NCBI GenBank assembly: GCA_964420835.1
Contig: CAYQUO010000017.1
Span: forward strand, 1-64,000
Direction: 5' to 3'
DNA: 64,000 nt
Source of the DNA: CAYQUO01 sp964420835
Lineage (GTDB): Bacteria; Chloroflexota; Anaerolineae; Anaerolineales; Anaerolineaceae
The first letter of the stretch is position 1; every line of letters begins with the position of its first letter. This document shows, piece after piece, positions 17,180 through 26,421 of the stretch. The translations under genes and the position numbers were made by a program. The notes beneath the pieces were generated by a model, which saw only the letters and a list, made by a program, of their open reading frames with translations, searched no databases and was not told the origin of the DNA.

Positions 17180-19348
17180 ATGGCCAATTACAAACGCGAA
17201 GCAGCCAACCAATTCAGTTTGCCCAAACGCATCGAACGACTGGGCCAGTTGGCTTACAACCTTTGGTGGTCCTGGAACCCCGAAGCACAGTTGCTCTTTT
17301 CCCAGGTCAACAGGTCAACCTGGGATGAAGTATCCCACAACCCGGTTGCCTTTCTGCAAAATGTTGAGCGTTCCTATCTAAACGCAGCCACCGATAATCG
17401 CAACTACCTGGAAATGTACGACCGGGTCATGCGTGCGTTTGACGAGTACATGTCCGCAGACAGGACCTGGTTCACGGACCATCACCCCGGCCAGGCGGGC
17501 AGACCCATTGCCTATTTTTCCTTCGAATTCGGTCTTCACGAATCGCTGCCCGTCTATGCGGGCGGGCTGGGTGTGCTCTCCGGCGACCACATGAAGGAAG
17601 CCAGCGATCTTGGTCTGCCCCTGGTTGGCATCGGTTTTATTTACAACCAGGGCTACTTTGTACAAAAGATCACCGAGGATGGCTGGCAGGAAACCCGCCA
17701 CCACCACCTGGAAATAGCGAACATGCCGGTACAGTCCCTGCTCGATGAGGACGGAAAACCATTGATGGTCACTGTGGATCTTCCCGATCGACAGGTGACC
17801 GCCCGCATCTGGCAGGTGCAGGTGGGCCGGGTTCCCCTCTATCTGTTGGATTCCAACACAGAAGCCAATTCAGCCGGCGACCGACAACTGACCGCCCTGC
17901 TTTACAGCAATGACCCGGATGTGCGCATCTGCCAGGAGATCCTGCTGGGAATTGGTGGCGTGCGGGCGTTGCGCCGGCTGGGGATCGACCCGGCAGCCTG
18001 GCACATGAATGAAGGGCATTCCGCCTTCCTCTGCATTGAGCGCATCCTTGAACTCGTGGAAAAGGGGATGGAATTCAAGGATGCTGCAGACCGGGTGCAG
18101 GCCGAAAATGTCTTCACCACCCACACCCCTGTTCCGGCAGGCAATGACCAGTTCCCCGCCTGGTTGGTGGAACGGTATTTCTCCAATATCTGGGCCTCCC
18201 TGAAAATCACCCGGGAGCAATTCCTCGCCCTGGCCAGTCACGAGGAGGCCTGGGGTGATACCTTCAGCATGCCGGTGCTGGCCCTGCGCCTTTCCGGCCA
18301 GCGCAATGCCGTCTCGGAACTGCATGGGCAGGTGGCCCGGGAAATGTGGAAAACGCTCTGGCCGGAACGTCCGGTTGCCCAGGTGCCCATCACCCATGTG
18401 ACCAATGGCATTCATACCCTTTCCTGGCTCTCCCGCCGAATGACCCTCCTGTATGAACGCCACCTGGGGGATGATTGGACGGAGCGCATGGATGACCCCG
18501 ACCTGTGGTTGAACATCGACACCATCCCCAATGGTGAGATCTGGTCCGTCCGCCAGTACCTCAAACGGCAACTGATCAGTTATGCCAATGAACAGACACG
18601 CCGCAAGTGGCTGGAAGGGTCCATCACTGCAGCCCAGCTTGTTACCGGAGGCGTACTCCTGGAACCCTCTTCCCTGACCATCGGCTTTGCCCGGCGTTTC
18701 GCCACCTACAAGCGTGCGTACCTCATCTTCCACGACCTGGAACGCCTGTTAAGGATCATTAACCGCCAGGACGCCCCGGTTCAGATCATCTTTGCCGGCA
18801 AGGCCCATCCCGCCGACGAACCGGGAAAGATGATCATTCAGCAGGTCTACCGGCAGGTGAAAGACCACGGTTCCGGTGGCAGGCTGGTATTCCTGGAAGA
18901 TTATGATATGAACATGGCCCGTTATCTGGTGCAGGGTGTCGATGTGTGGCTGAACACCCCCCGTCGTCCCAATGAAGCCTCCGGTACGTCTGGAATGAAG
19001 GCTGCCATCAATGGGGTGCTGAACTTTTCGGTCCTGGATGGCTGGTGGCATGAGGCTTACAACGGAAAGAATGGCTGGGCCATCGGCAACGACAAGGACT
19101 TCGACAACCCCGATGCCCAGGATGACCATGACGCCAAATCGCTTCTGGATGCCCTGGAAAATGAGATTGTCCCCCTCTATTACAACGGCAGGACCGGCAA
19201 CAATTTGCCGGGCGAGTGGATAACCCGAATGAAGGAAAGCATTCGCACCCTGGCCCCGCAGTTCGGCACCCGGCGCATGGTCAAGGAATACATGGAGCAA
19301 CTCTATCTTCCGGCCATTCAGGCTGCCGGGAACAGGGAGGGTGCATAA
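17180..19348 (+). CDS. glgP: Alpha-glucan phosphorylase (GT35, short bacterial form)
   Basis: This 722-residue protein has the short-form architecture: an N-terminal segment of DUF3417 type (Y-N-L-W-W-S-W-N-P near residue 30), then the GT35 catalytic domain. The pyridoxal-phosphate site is in E-A-S-G-T-S-G-M-K-A, and H-M-N-E-G-H-S-A-F and T-H-T-P-V-P-A-G-N are also characteristic. It releases glucose-1-phosphate from glycogen or maltodextrins in the cytoplasm. The stop codon overlaps the ATG of the following gene by one base, so the two are translationally coupled. Confidence 0.93.
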   Translation: MANYKREAANQFSLPKRIERLGQLAYNLWWSWNPEAQLLFSQVNRSTWDEVSHNPVAFLQNVERSYLNAATDNRNYLEMYDRVMRAFDEYMSADRTWFTDHHPGQAGRPIAYFSFEFGLHESLPVYAGGLGVLSGDHMKEASDLGLPLVGIGFIYNQGYFVQKITEDGWQETRHHHLEIANMPVQSLLDEDGKPLMVTVDLPDRQVTARIWQVQVGRVPLYLLDSNTEANSAGDRQLTALLYSNDPDVRICQEILLGIGGVRALRRLGIDPAAWHMNEGHSAFLCIERILELVEKGMEFKDAADRVQAENVFTTHTPVPAGNDQFPAWLVERYFSNIWASLKITREQFLALASHEEAWGDTFSMPVLALRLSGQRNAVSELHGQVAREMWKTLWPERPVAQVPITHVTNGIHTLSWLSRRMTLLYERHLGDDWTERMDDPDLWLNIDTIPNGEIWSVRQYLKRQLISYANEQTRRKWLEGSITAAQLVTGGVLLEPSSLTIGFARRFATYKRAYLIFHDLERLLRIINRQDAPVQIIFAGKAHPADEPGKMIIQQVYRQVKDHGSGGRLVFLEDYDMNMARYLVQGVDVWLNTPRRPNEASGTSGMKAAINGVLNFSVLDGWWHEAYNGKNGWAIGNDKDFDNPDAQDDHDAKSLLDALENEIVPLYYNGRTGNNLPGEWITRMKESIRTLAPQFGTRRMVKEYMEQLYLPAIQAAGNREGA

Positions 19349-19875
19349 TGGGGCTGCTATTATCCCAGGGCGCATGGCTTACAGCCGTCCTGATCTTCTT
19401 CCTCAGGGTTGGCGACATGGCGCTGGACACCATCCGGGTGCTTTTCGTGGTGCGGGGGAAAAAAGGGCTTGCCTGGGTCCTCGGTGTTTGCCAGTCGCTC
19501 ATCTACGTCGTTGCCATCAGTTCGGTCCTCGCCAACCTGGATAATCCACTGAACATCGTGGGCTATGCCACCGGTTTCGCCACCGGCAATGTGGTTGGCA
19601 TGATGATCGAGAGCCGCCTGGCCATCGGTCACATCCGGTTGATTATCATTTCGCCATCAAAGGGGAAGGAGATCGCCAGCCAGTTGCGGGAAGTGGGCTA
19701 TGCCGTCACCGAACTTGCCGGCCGTGGCAAGAGCGGCAAGGTTGCCCTTTTACACATGGACATGCTGCGCAAGGATGTTGACCAGGTGGAACGGATCATC
19801 CAAAAGTGCGATGAAGACGCTTTTGTGACCGCCGAGGATGTGCGGCCGGTCCGTCGGGGCTTCTGGAGGGCCTGA
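19348..19875 (+). CDS. DUF5698/DUF2179 membrane protein (UPF0316 type)
   Basis: ATG at 19348 shares its A with the TAA stop of glgP and is preceded by GGGAGG. The 175-residue product has three membrane helices in the first 95 residues (with R-V-G-D-M-A-L-D-T-I-R-V-L near residue 20), followed by a soluble domain of DUF2179 type of about 75 residues. DUF2179 occurs as a small ligand-binding or regulatory module; in the related DisA-linked proteins it may bind nucleotides. The function here is unknown. Coupling to glgP suggests a metabolic or regulatory link but proves none. Confidence 0.8.
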   Translation: MGLLLSQGAWLTAVLIFFLRVGDMALDTIRVLFVVRGKKGLAWVLGVCQSLIYVVAISSVLANLDNPLNIVGYATGFATGNVVGMMIESRLAIGHIRLIIISPSKGKEIASQLREVGYAVTELAGRGKSGKVALLHMDMLRKDVDQVERIIQKCDEDAFVTAEDVRPVRRGFWRA

Positions 19876-19958
19876 GGACCACCCCCTTTCACAGCAAACG
19901 CTCACCGGGGTTGCCGGTGGTTTCTGCGGTTTGTCCCCGAAACACCGCCAAATGAGCT

Positions 19959-21281
19959 TTACCGTTTCTTGCGCACGATCAGGCGCAGCCCCTCCAGCCT
20001 CACAACCTCGATGCGTGTACCCCTGCGGATGGGTGCCTCTTCCGGAACAGCCTCGGCGCTCCACAACTCCCCGGCCACCAGAACCATGCCTCGCGGTTCC
20101 AGGTCCTCCTGTACTTCCCCCGTGCTTCCTTCCAGGGTTTCCATGCCGATCCGTACGGGTGTCTTTTGCGCCTTCCAGGCAAACGTGACAACGGCAAAAA
20201 AACTGGCCGCTAAAACGATCCCAAATCCCACCACCAGCGGTACTGAAACCGGTTGAAAGCCGGGCATCCGTACAGTGTTGAACAAAATGAGGGCTCCGGC
20301 AATAAATGAGACCGCCCCGGCAACGGTGAGCGCGCCCAATGTGTGCGTTTTCACCTCCAGGATGAACAGCACAAATGATGTAAGGATGAATAGAAGGCCG
20401 AACAGGTTCACCGGCAGAATGCCCAGCCCGTAGGTCGCCAGCAGCAGGCAGACCACGCCAATAAAGCCGGCCACCCAACCCCCGGGGCTGGAAAGCTCGA
20501 TCAGGATCGCCTGCACGCCAATGCCCAGCAGCAGGAATACCAGGTTCGGGTTTACCAGCAGGTTAAGCGCCTTCTCGATGAAGGTGTATTCAAGCGGAAA
20601 CTGAACCGCTCCTTTCGTGTTCAGCACCATCTCCTTGTCCAGCACAATCACCGTTCGCCCGTCGATCTTTTCCAGCAATGTCGTTGTATCCTCGGCGATC
20701 AGGTCAACCATGCCCGCCTTTAACGCTTCCTCCGCCGTTACTGCCCGGGCCGATTCGATGGTCTCTTCGGCCAGTTTGACGGCCTCATCCGATCTTCCGG
20801 CGGTCAGCGAGCGGGCGGATGCCTTCAAAATCTCCTTCACCTTGCTTTCCATTGTCTTGCCGATATCCTCCCCCTGGGTGCCCACCGGGCTGGCCGCGCC
20901 GATGGTCGTCTCGGGGGCCATCGCTGCCAGGTGCCCGGCAAGGGTGATGATCGTCCCGGCGCTGGCTGCCATCGCACTGCGCGGTGAAACATAGACCACC
21001 ACCGGGATGGGGCTGCGGCGTATATTGGCCACGATCTCGTTCATCACATCCACACTGCCCCCGGGGGTGTTCAACTCGATGATGACCACATCGGCCTGCA
21101 TCTCTTCCGCCTTCTCGAATCCCCGTTCAAGGTACCCCGCCATCACCGGTGTCACCGCCGATTCGGCCGTTAGGACGATGGCCAATGGTGCAGAGCCAGC
21201 CCGGGCCTGTACCGGTGCGTTCAACAGCATTAACAGGAAAAAGAGGCCTGCCAGTAATTTCATGCCTGTCCAACGTCTCAT
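19959..21281 (-). CDS. NfeD-family membrane serine protease (ClpP-class, stomatin operon partner type)
   Basis: The frame opens at 21365, but ATG at 21281 follows AGGAAG and leads directly into a signal peptide (about residues 8-26, ending near A-R-A-G). The 440-residue protein has an N-terminal ClpP-like protease domain with S-A-M-A-A-S-A-G-T, which contains the nucleophile serine. Lys in the R-A-V-T-A-E-E-A-L-K-A-G segment is the likely base partner. Four to five membrane helices and a C-terminal NfeD OB-fold follow. Members cleave membrane proteins such as stomatin. No stomatin gene is adjacent here. Only 14 bp separate it from the upstream sugar transferase gene, so the two are probably cotranscribed. 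Confidence 0.87.
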   Translation of the reverse strand: MRRWTGMKLLAGLFFLLMLLNAPVQARAGSAPLAIVLTAESAVTPVMAGYLERGFEKAEEMQADVVIIELNTPGGSVDVMNEIVANIRRSPIPVVVYVSPRSAMAASAGTIITLAGHLAAMAPETTIGAASPVGTQGEDIGKTMESKVKEILKASARSLTAGRSDEAVKLAEETIESARAVTAEEALKAGMVDLIAEDTTTLLEKIDGRTVIVLDKEMVLNTKGAVQFPLEYTFIEKALNLLVNPNLVFLLLGIGVQAILIELSSPGGWVAGFIGVVCLLLATYGLGILPVNLFGLLFILTSFVLFILEVKTHTLGALTVAGAVSFIAGALILFNTVRMPGFQPVSVPLVVGFGIVLAASFFAVVTFAWKAQKTPVRIGMETLEGSTGEVQEDLEPRGMVLVAGELWSAEAVPEEAPIRRGTRIEVVRLEGLRLIVRKKR

Positions 21282-21294
21282 TTCAAACTTCCTT

Positions 21295-21954
21295 TCAAAC
21301 CCCTTTCCGCTCCCTGTTCGTTTCAATTTGCGGGCTGCCCAGGAACTCCCGGGCTGTGGCTTCACCCGGCGCGTTAATGCCCTCCCGCCGCAGGGTTTTC
21401 ATAACCGTCATCCATAGAATGCGTACATCCAGCAGCAACGACCAGTTGTCCACGTACCATACATCCAGTTTGAATTTATCCTCCCAGGTCAGGGCATTGC
21501 GTCCGTTCACCTGGGCCCAGCCGGTAATCCCTGGCAGCACCTCGTGCCGCCGTGACTGCTCGGGCGTGTATCGTTCCAGGTATTGTACCAGCAGCGGACG
21601 CGGCCCCACCAGGCTCATCTTCCCGCCAAGTACGTGGAAGAATTCCGGCAACTCGTCCAGGCTGCTGGAGCGCAGAATGCGCCCCAGCGGGGAGATGCGG
21701 CTTCTGTCCGGGGCTGCCTTTCCTTCGGCGTCCGTGAGGTTTCGCATGGTGCGGAACTTCCACAGGGTGAAGATGCGCCCATGCAGCCCCGGCCGCGCCT
21801 GCCGGTAGAACGGCGGCCAGCCATCCACGACCAGGATCAGCAGTCCCACCACCAGCATTAACGGCAGAATGAGAACCATAGCCGGAATCGTCAGTGCCAG
21901 GTCGAAAATCCGTTTGCGTAACGGCACTCCAGGGAGGAAACATGTGCCAGCCAC
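21295..21954 (-). CDS. Undecaprenyl-phosphate sugar phosphotransferase (short WcaJ/PglC type)
   Basis: This 219-residue bacterial sugar transferase (PF02397) has a single re-entrant membrane helix near residues 16-42. Typical blocks are F-T-L-W-K-F-R-T-M, the S-L-D-E-L-P-E-F (Asp-Glu catalytic pair, about 101-108), and M-S-L-V-G-P-R-P-L. It transfers a sugar phosphate from a UDP-sugar to undecaprenyl phosphate, starting assembly of a surface glycan. It lacks the N-terminal domains of full WcaJ. The polysaccharide cluster at 28.6-41.7 kb may use its product, although the two are not adjacent. Confidence 0.9.
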   Translation of the reverse strand: MAGTCFLPGVPLRKRIFDLALTIPAMVLILPLMLVVGLLILVVDGWPPFYRQARPGLHGRIFTLWKFRTMRNLTDAEGKAAPDRSRISPLGRILRSSSLDELPEFFHVLGGKMSLVGPRPLLVQYLERYTPEQSRRHEVLPGITGWAQVNGRNALTWEDKFKLDVWYVDNWSLLLDVRILWMTVMKTLRREGINAPGEATAREFLGSPQIETNRERKGV

Positions 21955-21961
21955 GCCCGTA

Positions 21962-21991
21962 TTGTACCAATAAAGCCGTTCTTGTTATAAT
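21962..21991 (+). promoter_or_regulatory. Promoter of the selenoprotein-trpS operon
   Basis: TTGTAC (21962-21967) and TATAAT (21986-21991) are 18 bp apart. A start near 21998 would leave a 20-nt leader containing AGGAGG (22002-22007). The promoter is divergent from the sugar transferase gene. Confidence 0.5.
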
Positions 21992-22018
21992 CAGGGCTGT
22001 CAGGAGGCGTCGTTGCCT

Positions 22019-22273
22019 ATGAGTATCAAGGTGTCCATCGAGTATTGTGCAGTCTGACACTACACCGACCGTGCTGTCGGTCTGGCAGCCTTATACCTGC
22101 AACGTTACGAAGACGAGATTAAATCCATCGAGCTGATCCCCTCCTCCGGTGGCTGCTTCGAGGTAACCGTCAACGGGAGCCTGCTCTACTCCAAACTGGC
22201 CACCGGCCGGCATATCGAGCCAGGCGAAAGCCTTCGGCTGTTGAAGGATTACCTCCGGAAAGGCAAACCATGA
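22019..22273 (+). CDS. SelW/SelT/SelH-family (Rdx) selenoprotein with UGA-encoded Sec
   Basis: A frame from ATG 22019 meets TGA at 22055-22057 and then continues without interruption to TGA at 22271-22273. Reading the first TGA as selenocysteine gives 84 residues starting M-S-I-K-V-S-I-E-Y-C-A-V-U. This is the N-terminal beta-strand plus C-x-x-U redox motif of the Rdx thioredoxin-like fold. The later G-G-C-F-E-V-T-V-N-G (strand, family G-x-F-E-V) and the helix R-L-L-K-D-Y-L also fit. AGGAGG lies 11 bases before ATG; an in-frame TTG at 22013 has closer spacing. A hairpin follows the UGA (next entry). The gene overlaps trpS by ATGA. Standard gene callers would miss it because of the internal TGA. 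No Sec machinery is in the window. Confidence 0.82.
22060..22085 (+). promoter_or_regulatory. SECIS-like hairpin following the UGA codon
   Basis: ACCGAC (22064-22069) pairs perfectly with GTCGGT (22076-22081) around the loop CGTGCT. Below a C-C mismatch the stem extends by three more pairs. Bacterial SECIS elements lie directly after the UGA inside the coding region, with a G at the start of the apical loop; here G is the second loop base. The loop begins 12 bases after the UGA, slightly closer than the usual range, so the assignment is probable rather than certain. Confidence 0.55.
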
Positions 22274-23259
22274 GCACAAAAAAAGGCCGGGTATTTTCCG
22301 GCGCCCGCCCCACCGGGCGGCAGCACCTGGGCAACTACCTGGGCGCCATTCGCAATTATGTTGCGCTCCAGCAGGATTATGAGTGCATCTACTGCATTGT
22401 CGACCTGCATGCCCTGACGACATTGGAAACCACGGAAGACCTGCGCCAGAACACCTACGAAATGGCGCTCGACTGGCTCGCCGCCGGCATCGACCCGCAG
22501 GAGACCATCGTCTTCATTCAGTCCCACGTTCCACAGGTCACTGAACTGCACACCATCCTGTCCATGGTCACACCGCTGGGCAAACTCACCGACCTGCCAA
22601 CCTTCAAGGAAAAGGTGCGCATGCACCCCAACAACGTCAACTATGGCCTGGTCGGCTACCCGGTGCTGATGACAGCCGATATTGCCCTCTACAAGGCCGG
22701 CTTTGTTCCGGTTGGCTTGGACCAGGCTCCTCACCTGGAGTTCTCCCGCGAGACCGTGCGCTCCTTCAACTACCGCTACAAGACCAACGTCCTTGTGGAG
22801 ATGCAAATGAAGGTCACCGAGGTTCCCAAGGTCATCGGCATAGACGGTCAACAGAAGATGAGCAAAAGCCTCCATAACGAGATCGAGATCGCGGCCACCC
22901 CGGAAGAGACGGAAAAGCGCGTCATGAGCATGGTGACGGACCCCGCCCGGGTCCACCGGAACGACCCTGGCAACCCGGACATCTGCAATGTGTTCGCCTA
23001 CCACAAGATCTTTTCCTCCCCGGAAGAGGTTGCCATGATCGATGTGGAGTGCCGGAGGGCCGGCATTGGCTGCGTGGATTGCAAGAAGATCCTGGCCCGC
23101 AACATGAACGCCGCCCTCGCGCCCTTCCGCCAGCGCCGGTCCGAACTTGGGGCCCGCCCGCAGCACATCTGGGAGGTGTTGGAAGATGGCGCAAGCCGCG
23201 CCCGCCTCATCGCCGAACAGACGATGCAGGAGGTCCGTGCGGCCGTTGGCCTGCCCTGA
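22270..23259 (+). CDS. trpS: Tryptophanyl-tRNA synthetase
   Basis: This 329-residue class I synthetase has the HIGH-equivalent P-T-G-R-Q-H-L-G-N-Y near residue 14 and K-M-S-K-S at 196-200. The D-Q-A-P-H-L-E-F-S-R-E block and normal bacterial length support the assignment. It charges tRNA-Trp with tryptophan. The ATG overlaps the stop of the selenoprotein gene (ATGA), so its translation is probably coupled to reading through the upstream UGA. A rho-independent terminator follows 34 bp after the stop. Confidence 0.95.
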   Translation: MSTKKGRVFSGARPTGRQHLGNYLGAIRNYVALQQDYECIYCIVDLHALTTLETTEDLRQNTYEMALDWLAAGIDPQETIVFIQSHVPQVTELHTILSMVTPLGKLTDLPTFKEKVRMHPNNVNYGLVGYPVLMTADIALYKAGFVPVGLDQAPHLEFSRETVRSFNYRYKTNVLVEMQMKVTEVPKVIGIDGQQKMSKSLHNEIEIAATPEETEKRVMSMVTDPARVHRNDPGNPDICNVFAYHKIFSSPEEVAMIDVECRRAGIGCVDCKKILARNMNAALAPFRQRRSELGARPQHIWEVLEDGASRARLIAEQTMQEVRAAVGLP

Positions 23260-23293
23260 ACCGCAGCCAGGTGCGATAAAGGGAAAATGGAAT

Positions 23294-23318
23294 GGCGCCC
23301 GCAAGGGCGCCGTTTTTT
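23294..23318 (+). terminator. Rho-independent terminator of trpS
   Basis: GGCGCCC and GGGCGCC form a seven-pair stem around GCAA, followed by G and six Ts. Confidence 0.88.
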
Positions 23319-23346
23319 GTCCCTGTCCTACCCGCAGTTGGCCGGG

Positions 23347-23688
23347 TCAAGGCTGGAAGAGAATTTCTCCGTTCGGGCCTTGGCCCAATTCCAGCACCCG
23401 GGTCACTGCGCCTGCCGGAAGACGCCGGTGGATGTGCGGGAACAGTTCGCTTCCTTCTTCGGCATTCTCCCAGCGGATGCTTCCCTCCAATTGCCGGCAG
23501 TCGATCTCCAGCACCACCAGCCCCTTCCTGCCGCTGAAAAACCGCCCGGCCGTCGGCGCCACCTGTTCAGCCGAGGAGCAATGGATGAACCCATCCTGCA
23601 AATAACCTGCCGGTTCGTACTCGCCGGCCACCTTGGCCGCCTCCCACTCCTGCCTGGTCGTGATATGGTAAATATGGGTGGCTTTCAT
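23347..23688 (-). CDS. DUF952-family protein
   Basis: This 113-residue protein matches DUF952: H-I-Y-H-I-T near the start, G-F-I-H-C-S-S (about residue 33), L-E-I-D and F-P-H-I-H-R. The conserved His and Ser residues suggest an ADP-ribose- or nucleotide-related pocket, but no activity is established. ATG at 23688 follows AAGGAGGG; a GTG one codon earlier is in frame. It converges with trpS and its terminator. Confidence 0.82.
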   Translation of the reverse strand: MKATHIYHITTRQEWEAAKVAGEYEPAGYLQDGFIHCSSAEQVAPTAGRFFSGRKGLVVLEIDCRQLEGSIRWENAEEGSELFPHIHRRLPAGAVTRVLELGQGPNGEILFQP

Positions 23689-23904
23689 CACAGCCCTCCT
23701 TTATATGGATGGGTGTAACTGTTGTTCAGGGGCAATATTGCTTGTGTCTGGGATGACCTCAATTCGTCACCATGCCGGCAACTTCTACTTCGTCCGCCAC
23801 TGCCTGCCCGATGGAAAAGGCCTCGAAACCAATATCTGCGTCCCTTTGCCCAGGCCGGTGTCAGTCCGGGTCGTCCGGGGTGTTCTGTTGACATCGAATG
23901 GGCA

Positions 23905-25110
23905 CTATGGCTCGTTGGCGCTCATCCCTTTCGGCAGCAGCAGGATGAACGGCAAACCCGTCAGCATGATGACCGCACTGACCTGGTAGGCGGTGCGCAG
24001 CCCCCAGGCATCTCCCATCATCCCCACCAGCAGCGTCGCCAGCGACTGGATGGAAAAGTTAAAGAGCATGTAAATGCCGTTGCCGAGCGCCCGGTTCTGC
24101 GGGAAACTTTCCTGGACGAGCGCCATCAGCACCGGGGTCATTGAAAGGATCATAAAACCGACTCCCAGCAACGCCAGCATCTGCAGCCAGCCCCCCATCA
24201 GGAAAAGGTGCAGCATCACCGGGCTTGCCAGAAAACTGATCGCCAGCACGCTCCGCCGCCCAAGCCGGTCGCTGATCCATCCGCCGGTCAATGCCCCGGC
24301 CACCCCGGCAGCCTGCATGATGGCAAGTGCCACTCCCGCCGAGGTGTAACTTGAGCCCTCATCGGTCATCAAAACTGGCAGGTAGGTCTGGAAACTGCCC
24401 ACCATGAAGGACCGCGCCATCTGGACAACTGCCACCGGCAGCAACACCGGCGCCATGGCGCGCAGTGTGCCCTTCCAGTCGAACCTGTCGGCTGTCAGGT
24501 AAACCGGCACGGCCACGTTCCGAAAGCGCCACCACAGCAGCCCCGAGACCAGCCAGCCCCCCAGCATCAGCCAGTACAACCTGCCTTCCCCCAGCAGAGC
24601 AATGGCACCCACAACGATCAGCGGCGCAACCGTCCGCCCCAGTTCCCCGCCGGTCATCCAGATGCTCATCCCCAGGCCCAGGCGCTTCCCCGATTGCCGC
24701 CCGGCCATTACGGGTCCGACCGCATGGATGAAGGCCGAACTGAAACCCGAGATGATCAGCAGGATCATCACCGCCCAATAACTCGGCACAACGCTCACCA
24801 GGCTCAGCATCGTGGCCGCAATCGCCGGGGCCAAAATGACCGCATGGCGCAAGTCCACCCGGTCTGCAAAATACCCAATGAACGGCTGCATGGTCGAAGG
24901 AACCTGGTAGAAGACCGAGAGCAGGCCAGCCTCCGTCTTGCTCAGCACCAGGTTGCGGATCAGCACCGGCAGCAGCGGCGGCAGGAACGATTGATAGGTG
25001 TCGTGGACGAAATGGGCGCCGGTAAGCGTGGCCACTTCCACACCGTGGAACCCATCCCCTTCCACCGGTTTTTCAACCCCTGCCATCTGCTTCACCCCTG
25101 CCGTGTTCAT
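23905..25110 (-). CDS. MFS transporter (fosmidomycin-resistance-like)
   Basis: ATG at 25110 follows AGGAGG; the open frame upstream has no ribosome site. The 401-residue product has about twelve membrane helices in two halves. Family features include the start G-A-H-F-V-H-D-T-Y-Q-S-F-L-P-P-L-L-P, the loop F-A-D-R-V-D-L-R, and the second-half S-D-R-L-G-R-R. This resembles the FsmR group of exporters. The substrate is unknown. It ends in TAG, and the reading beyond it is Arg/Thr-rich and unlike protein. The gene lies in the same direction as the UbiA-like gene upstream, about 100 bp away. Confidence 0.83.
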   Translation of the reverse strand: MNTAGVKQMAGVEKPVEGDGFHGVEVATLTGAHFVHDTYQSFLPPLLPVLIRNLVLSKTEAGLLSVFYQVPSTMQPFIGYFADRVDLRHAVILAPAIAATMLSLVSVVPSYWAVMILLIISGFSSAFIHAVGPVMAGRQSGKRLGLGMSIWMTGGELGRTVAPLIVVGAIALLGEGRLYWLMLGGWLVSGLLWWRFRNVAVPVYLTADRFDWKGTLRAMAPVLLPVAVVQMARSFMVGSFQTYLPVLMTDEGSSYTSAGVALAIMQAAGVAGALTGGWISDRLGRRSVLAISFLASPVMLHLFLMGGWLQMLALLGVGFMILSMTPVLMALVQESFPQNRALGNGIYMLFNFSIQSLATLLVGMMGDAWGLRTAYQVSAVIMLTGLPFILLLPKGMSANEP

Positions 25111-25210
25111 GGTTTGCCTCCTGTGGCCGGCATCACAATGCATGCCAGGCATGACAGGAGCCAACGGCCATCGCCCAGTTTTCCTTCCCTCCCCGGGAGA
25201 ATGGATGCCA

Positions 25211-26197
25211 TCACAGGAACACCTGCACGATCAACAGCACCAGGAAGATCATGCCAAAAGCCCGGTTATGGTAGAAGGTTGCTGCCAGGAACCACATCGG
25301 CCAGATGCCCTCCCTAAGGCCGGCGGGGCGCTCGGTCGGCCGTGGTTTTAGCAGCATGCGCACCGGGCGAACCACGTAGTACATGGCTGCCACCACCAGC
25401 AGCATGATCGGGTGAAAATAACCGCTTGCCACCAGTTGGAAGATCAGCAGGTACTGCAGCGCCAGGATGGCGATGGTCAGGGATCGCGAAACCTTCTCCC
25501 CCAGAATCACCGGCAGCGTGCGAATGTTCTTCGCCTTGTCCTCCTCCAGTTTGTCAATGTGTTTTCCGAAGATCACCGATGTCACCCCCAGGCCAAAGGG
25601 CAGGCTGGCGATCACCACGTTCCAGTTCCAGCCGCCCGTGATCACGTAATACCCCCCGGCGATCATCAATGGCCCCCAGACCAGCAGGACGGCAACCTCC
25701 CCCAGACCAATGTGTTTCAGCGGCCAGGTGTAGAACAGCACGAAGATCACACCGACCGCCAGCAGGGCCAGCGCTGGCAGGCCGCCGTGGATCACCAGCG
25801 GGATGCCGGCTGCCAGGGCCACCGCGCCGGTGAAGGCGGTGTACCCCAGCAGTTCCTTTTTGGTCATTAAACCCTGCTCAAGCACCTGTGGGCCGTACTG
25901 TGTTCGGAAGTAGTTGTCGCGATCCACCCCCTTTTCATAATCGGTCAGGTCATTCAGCAGGTTGTTCGTGGCATGGGCAAAGCACAGCCCCACGGTCAGC
26001 AGGGCCCAGCGCACCAGGTTTAATTGTCCCTCGCGCAGCGCCAGAAGCCCGGCGATGGCCGCCGAGATGAACGACATGACGATGACGGCTGCCCGCGTGG
26101 CCACCAGCAACCGCGAAACAACATCCAGTTTCTTCCATTCCTCCGCGCTGATGTGGGGAATGATCTTCAACGCCTTGATCCACATGCCAACATTCAT
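25211..26197 (-). CDS. UbiA/MenA-family prenyltransferase
   Basis: This 328-residue protein with eight to nine membrane helices has both Asp-rich motifs of the UbiA superfamily. These are N-D-L-T-D-Y-E-K-G-V-D (about residues 78-88) and D-K-L-E-E-D-K-A-K-N-I-R-T-L-P-V (about 208-223), which bind the magnesium-diphosphate of the polyprenyl donor. The second motif resembles MenA, which makes demethylmenaquinone. With no men genes nearby, the aromatic acceptor remains open. ATG at 26197 is preceded by GGAGATGAG. Confidence 0.82.
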   Translation of the reverse strand: MNVGMWIKALKIIPHISAEEWKKLDVVSRLLVATRAAVIVMSFISAAIAGLLALREGQLNLVRWALLTVGLCFAHATNNLLNDLTDYEKGVDRDNYFRTQYGPQVLEQGLMTKKELLGYTAFTGAVALAAGIPLVIHGGLPALALLAVGVIFVLFYTWPLKHIGLGEVAVLLVWGPLMIAGGYYVITGGWNWNVVIASLPFGLGVTSVIFGKHIDKLEEDKAKNIRTLPVILGEKVSRSLTIAILALQYLLIFQLVASGYFHPIMLLVVAAMYYVVRPVRMLLKPRPTERPAGLREGIWPMWFLAATFYHNRAFGMIFLVLLIVQVFL

Positions 26198-26421
26198 TTC
26201 TCATCTCCACCGGCACTTGCCATCCTCGCCGGCAGGCCGGTCTTGAAGTATATCCTGCTTTTCATCAATCTCACACATTTCACCCGTTTGAAAACAAGCG
26301 GGTGGATTTTCATTGATCTGCATGACAAAACGAAGGCTTTTCCATGTAAAATGTCACCTTTTCAGGCACGAAAGCCAATACCATGAGGTTAACCATTATA
26401 ATGAAGGTTTGAGGGCCTCCA

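Noticed and set aside
23905..23907. TAG of the MFS gene as readthrough
   Set aside because: The following codons form a Thr/Arg-rich stretch without helix character, and the protein already has its twelve helices.
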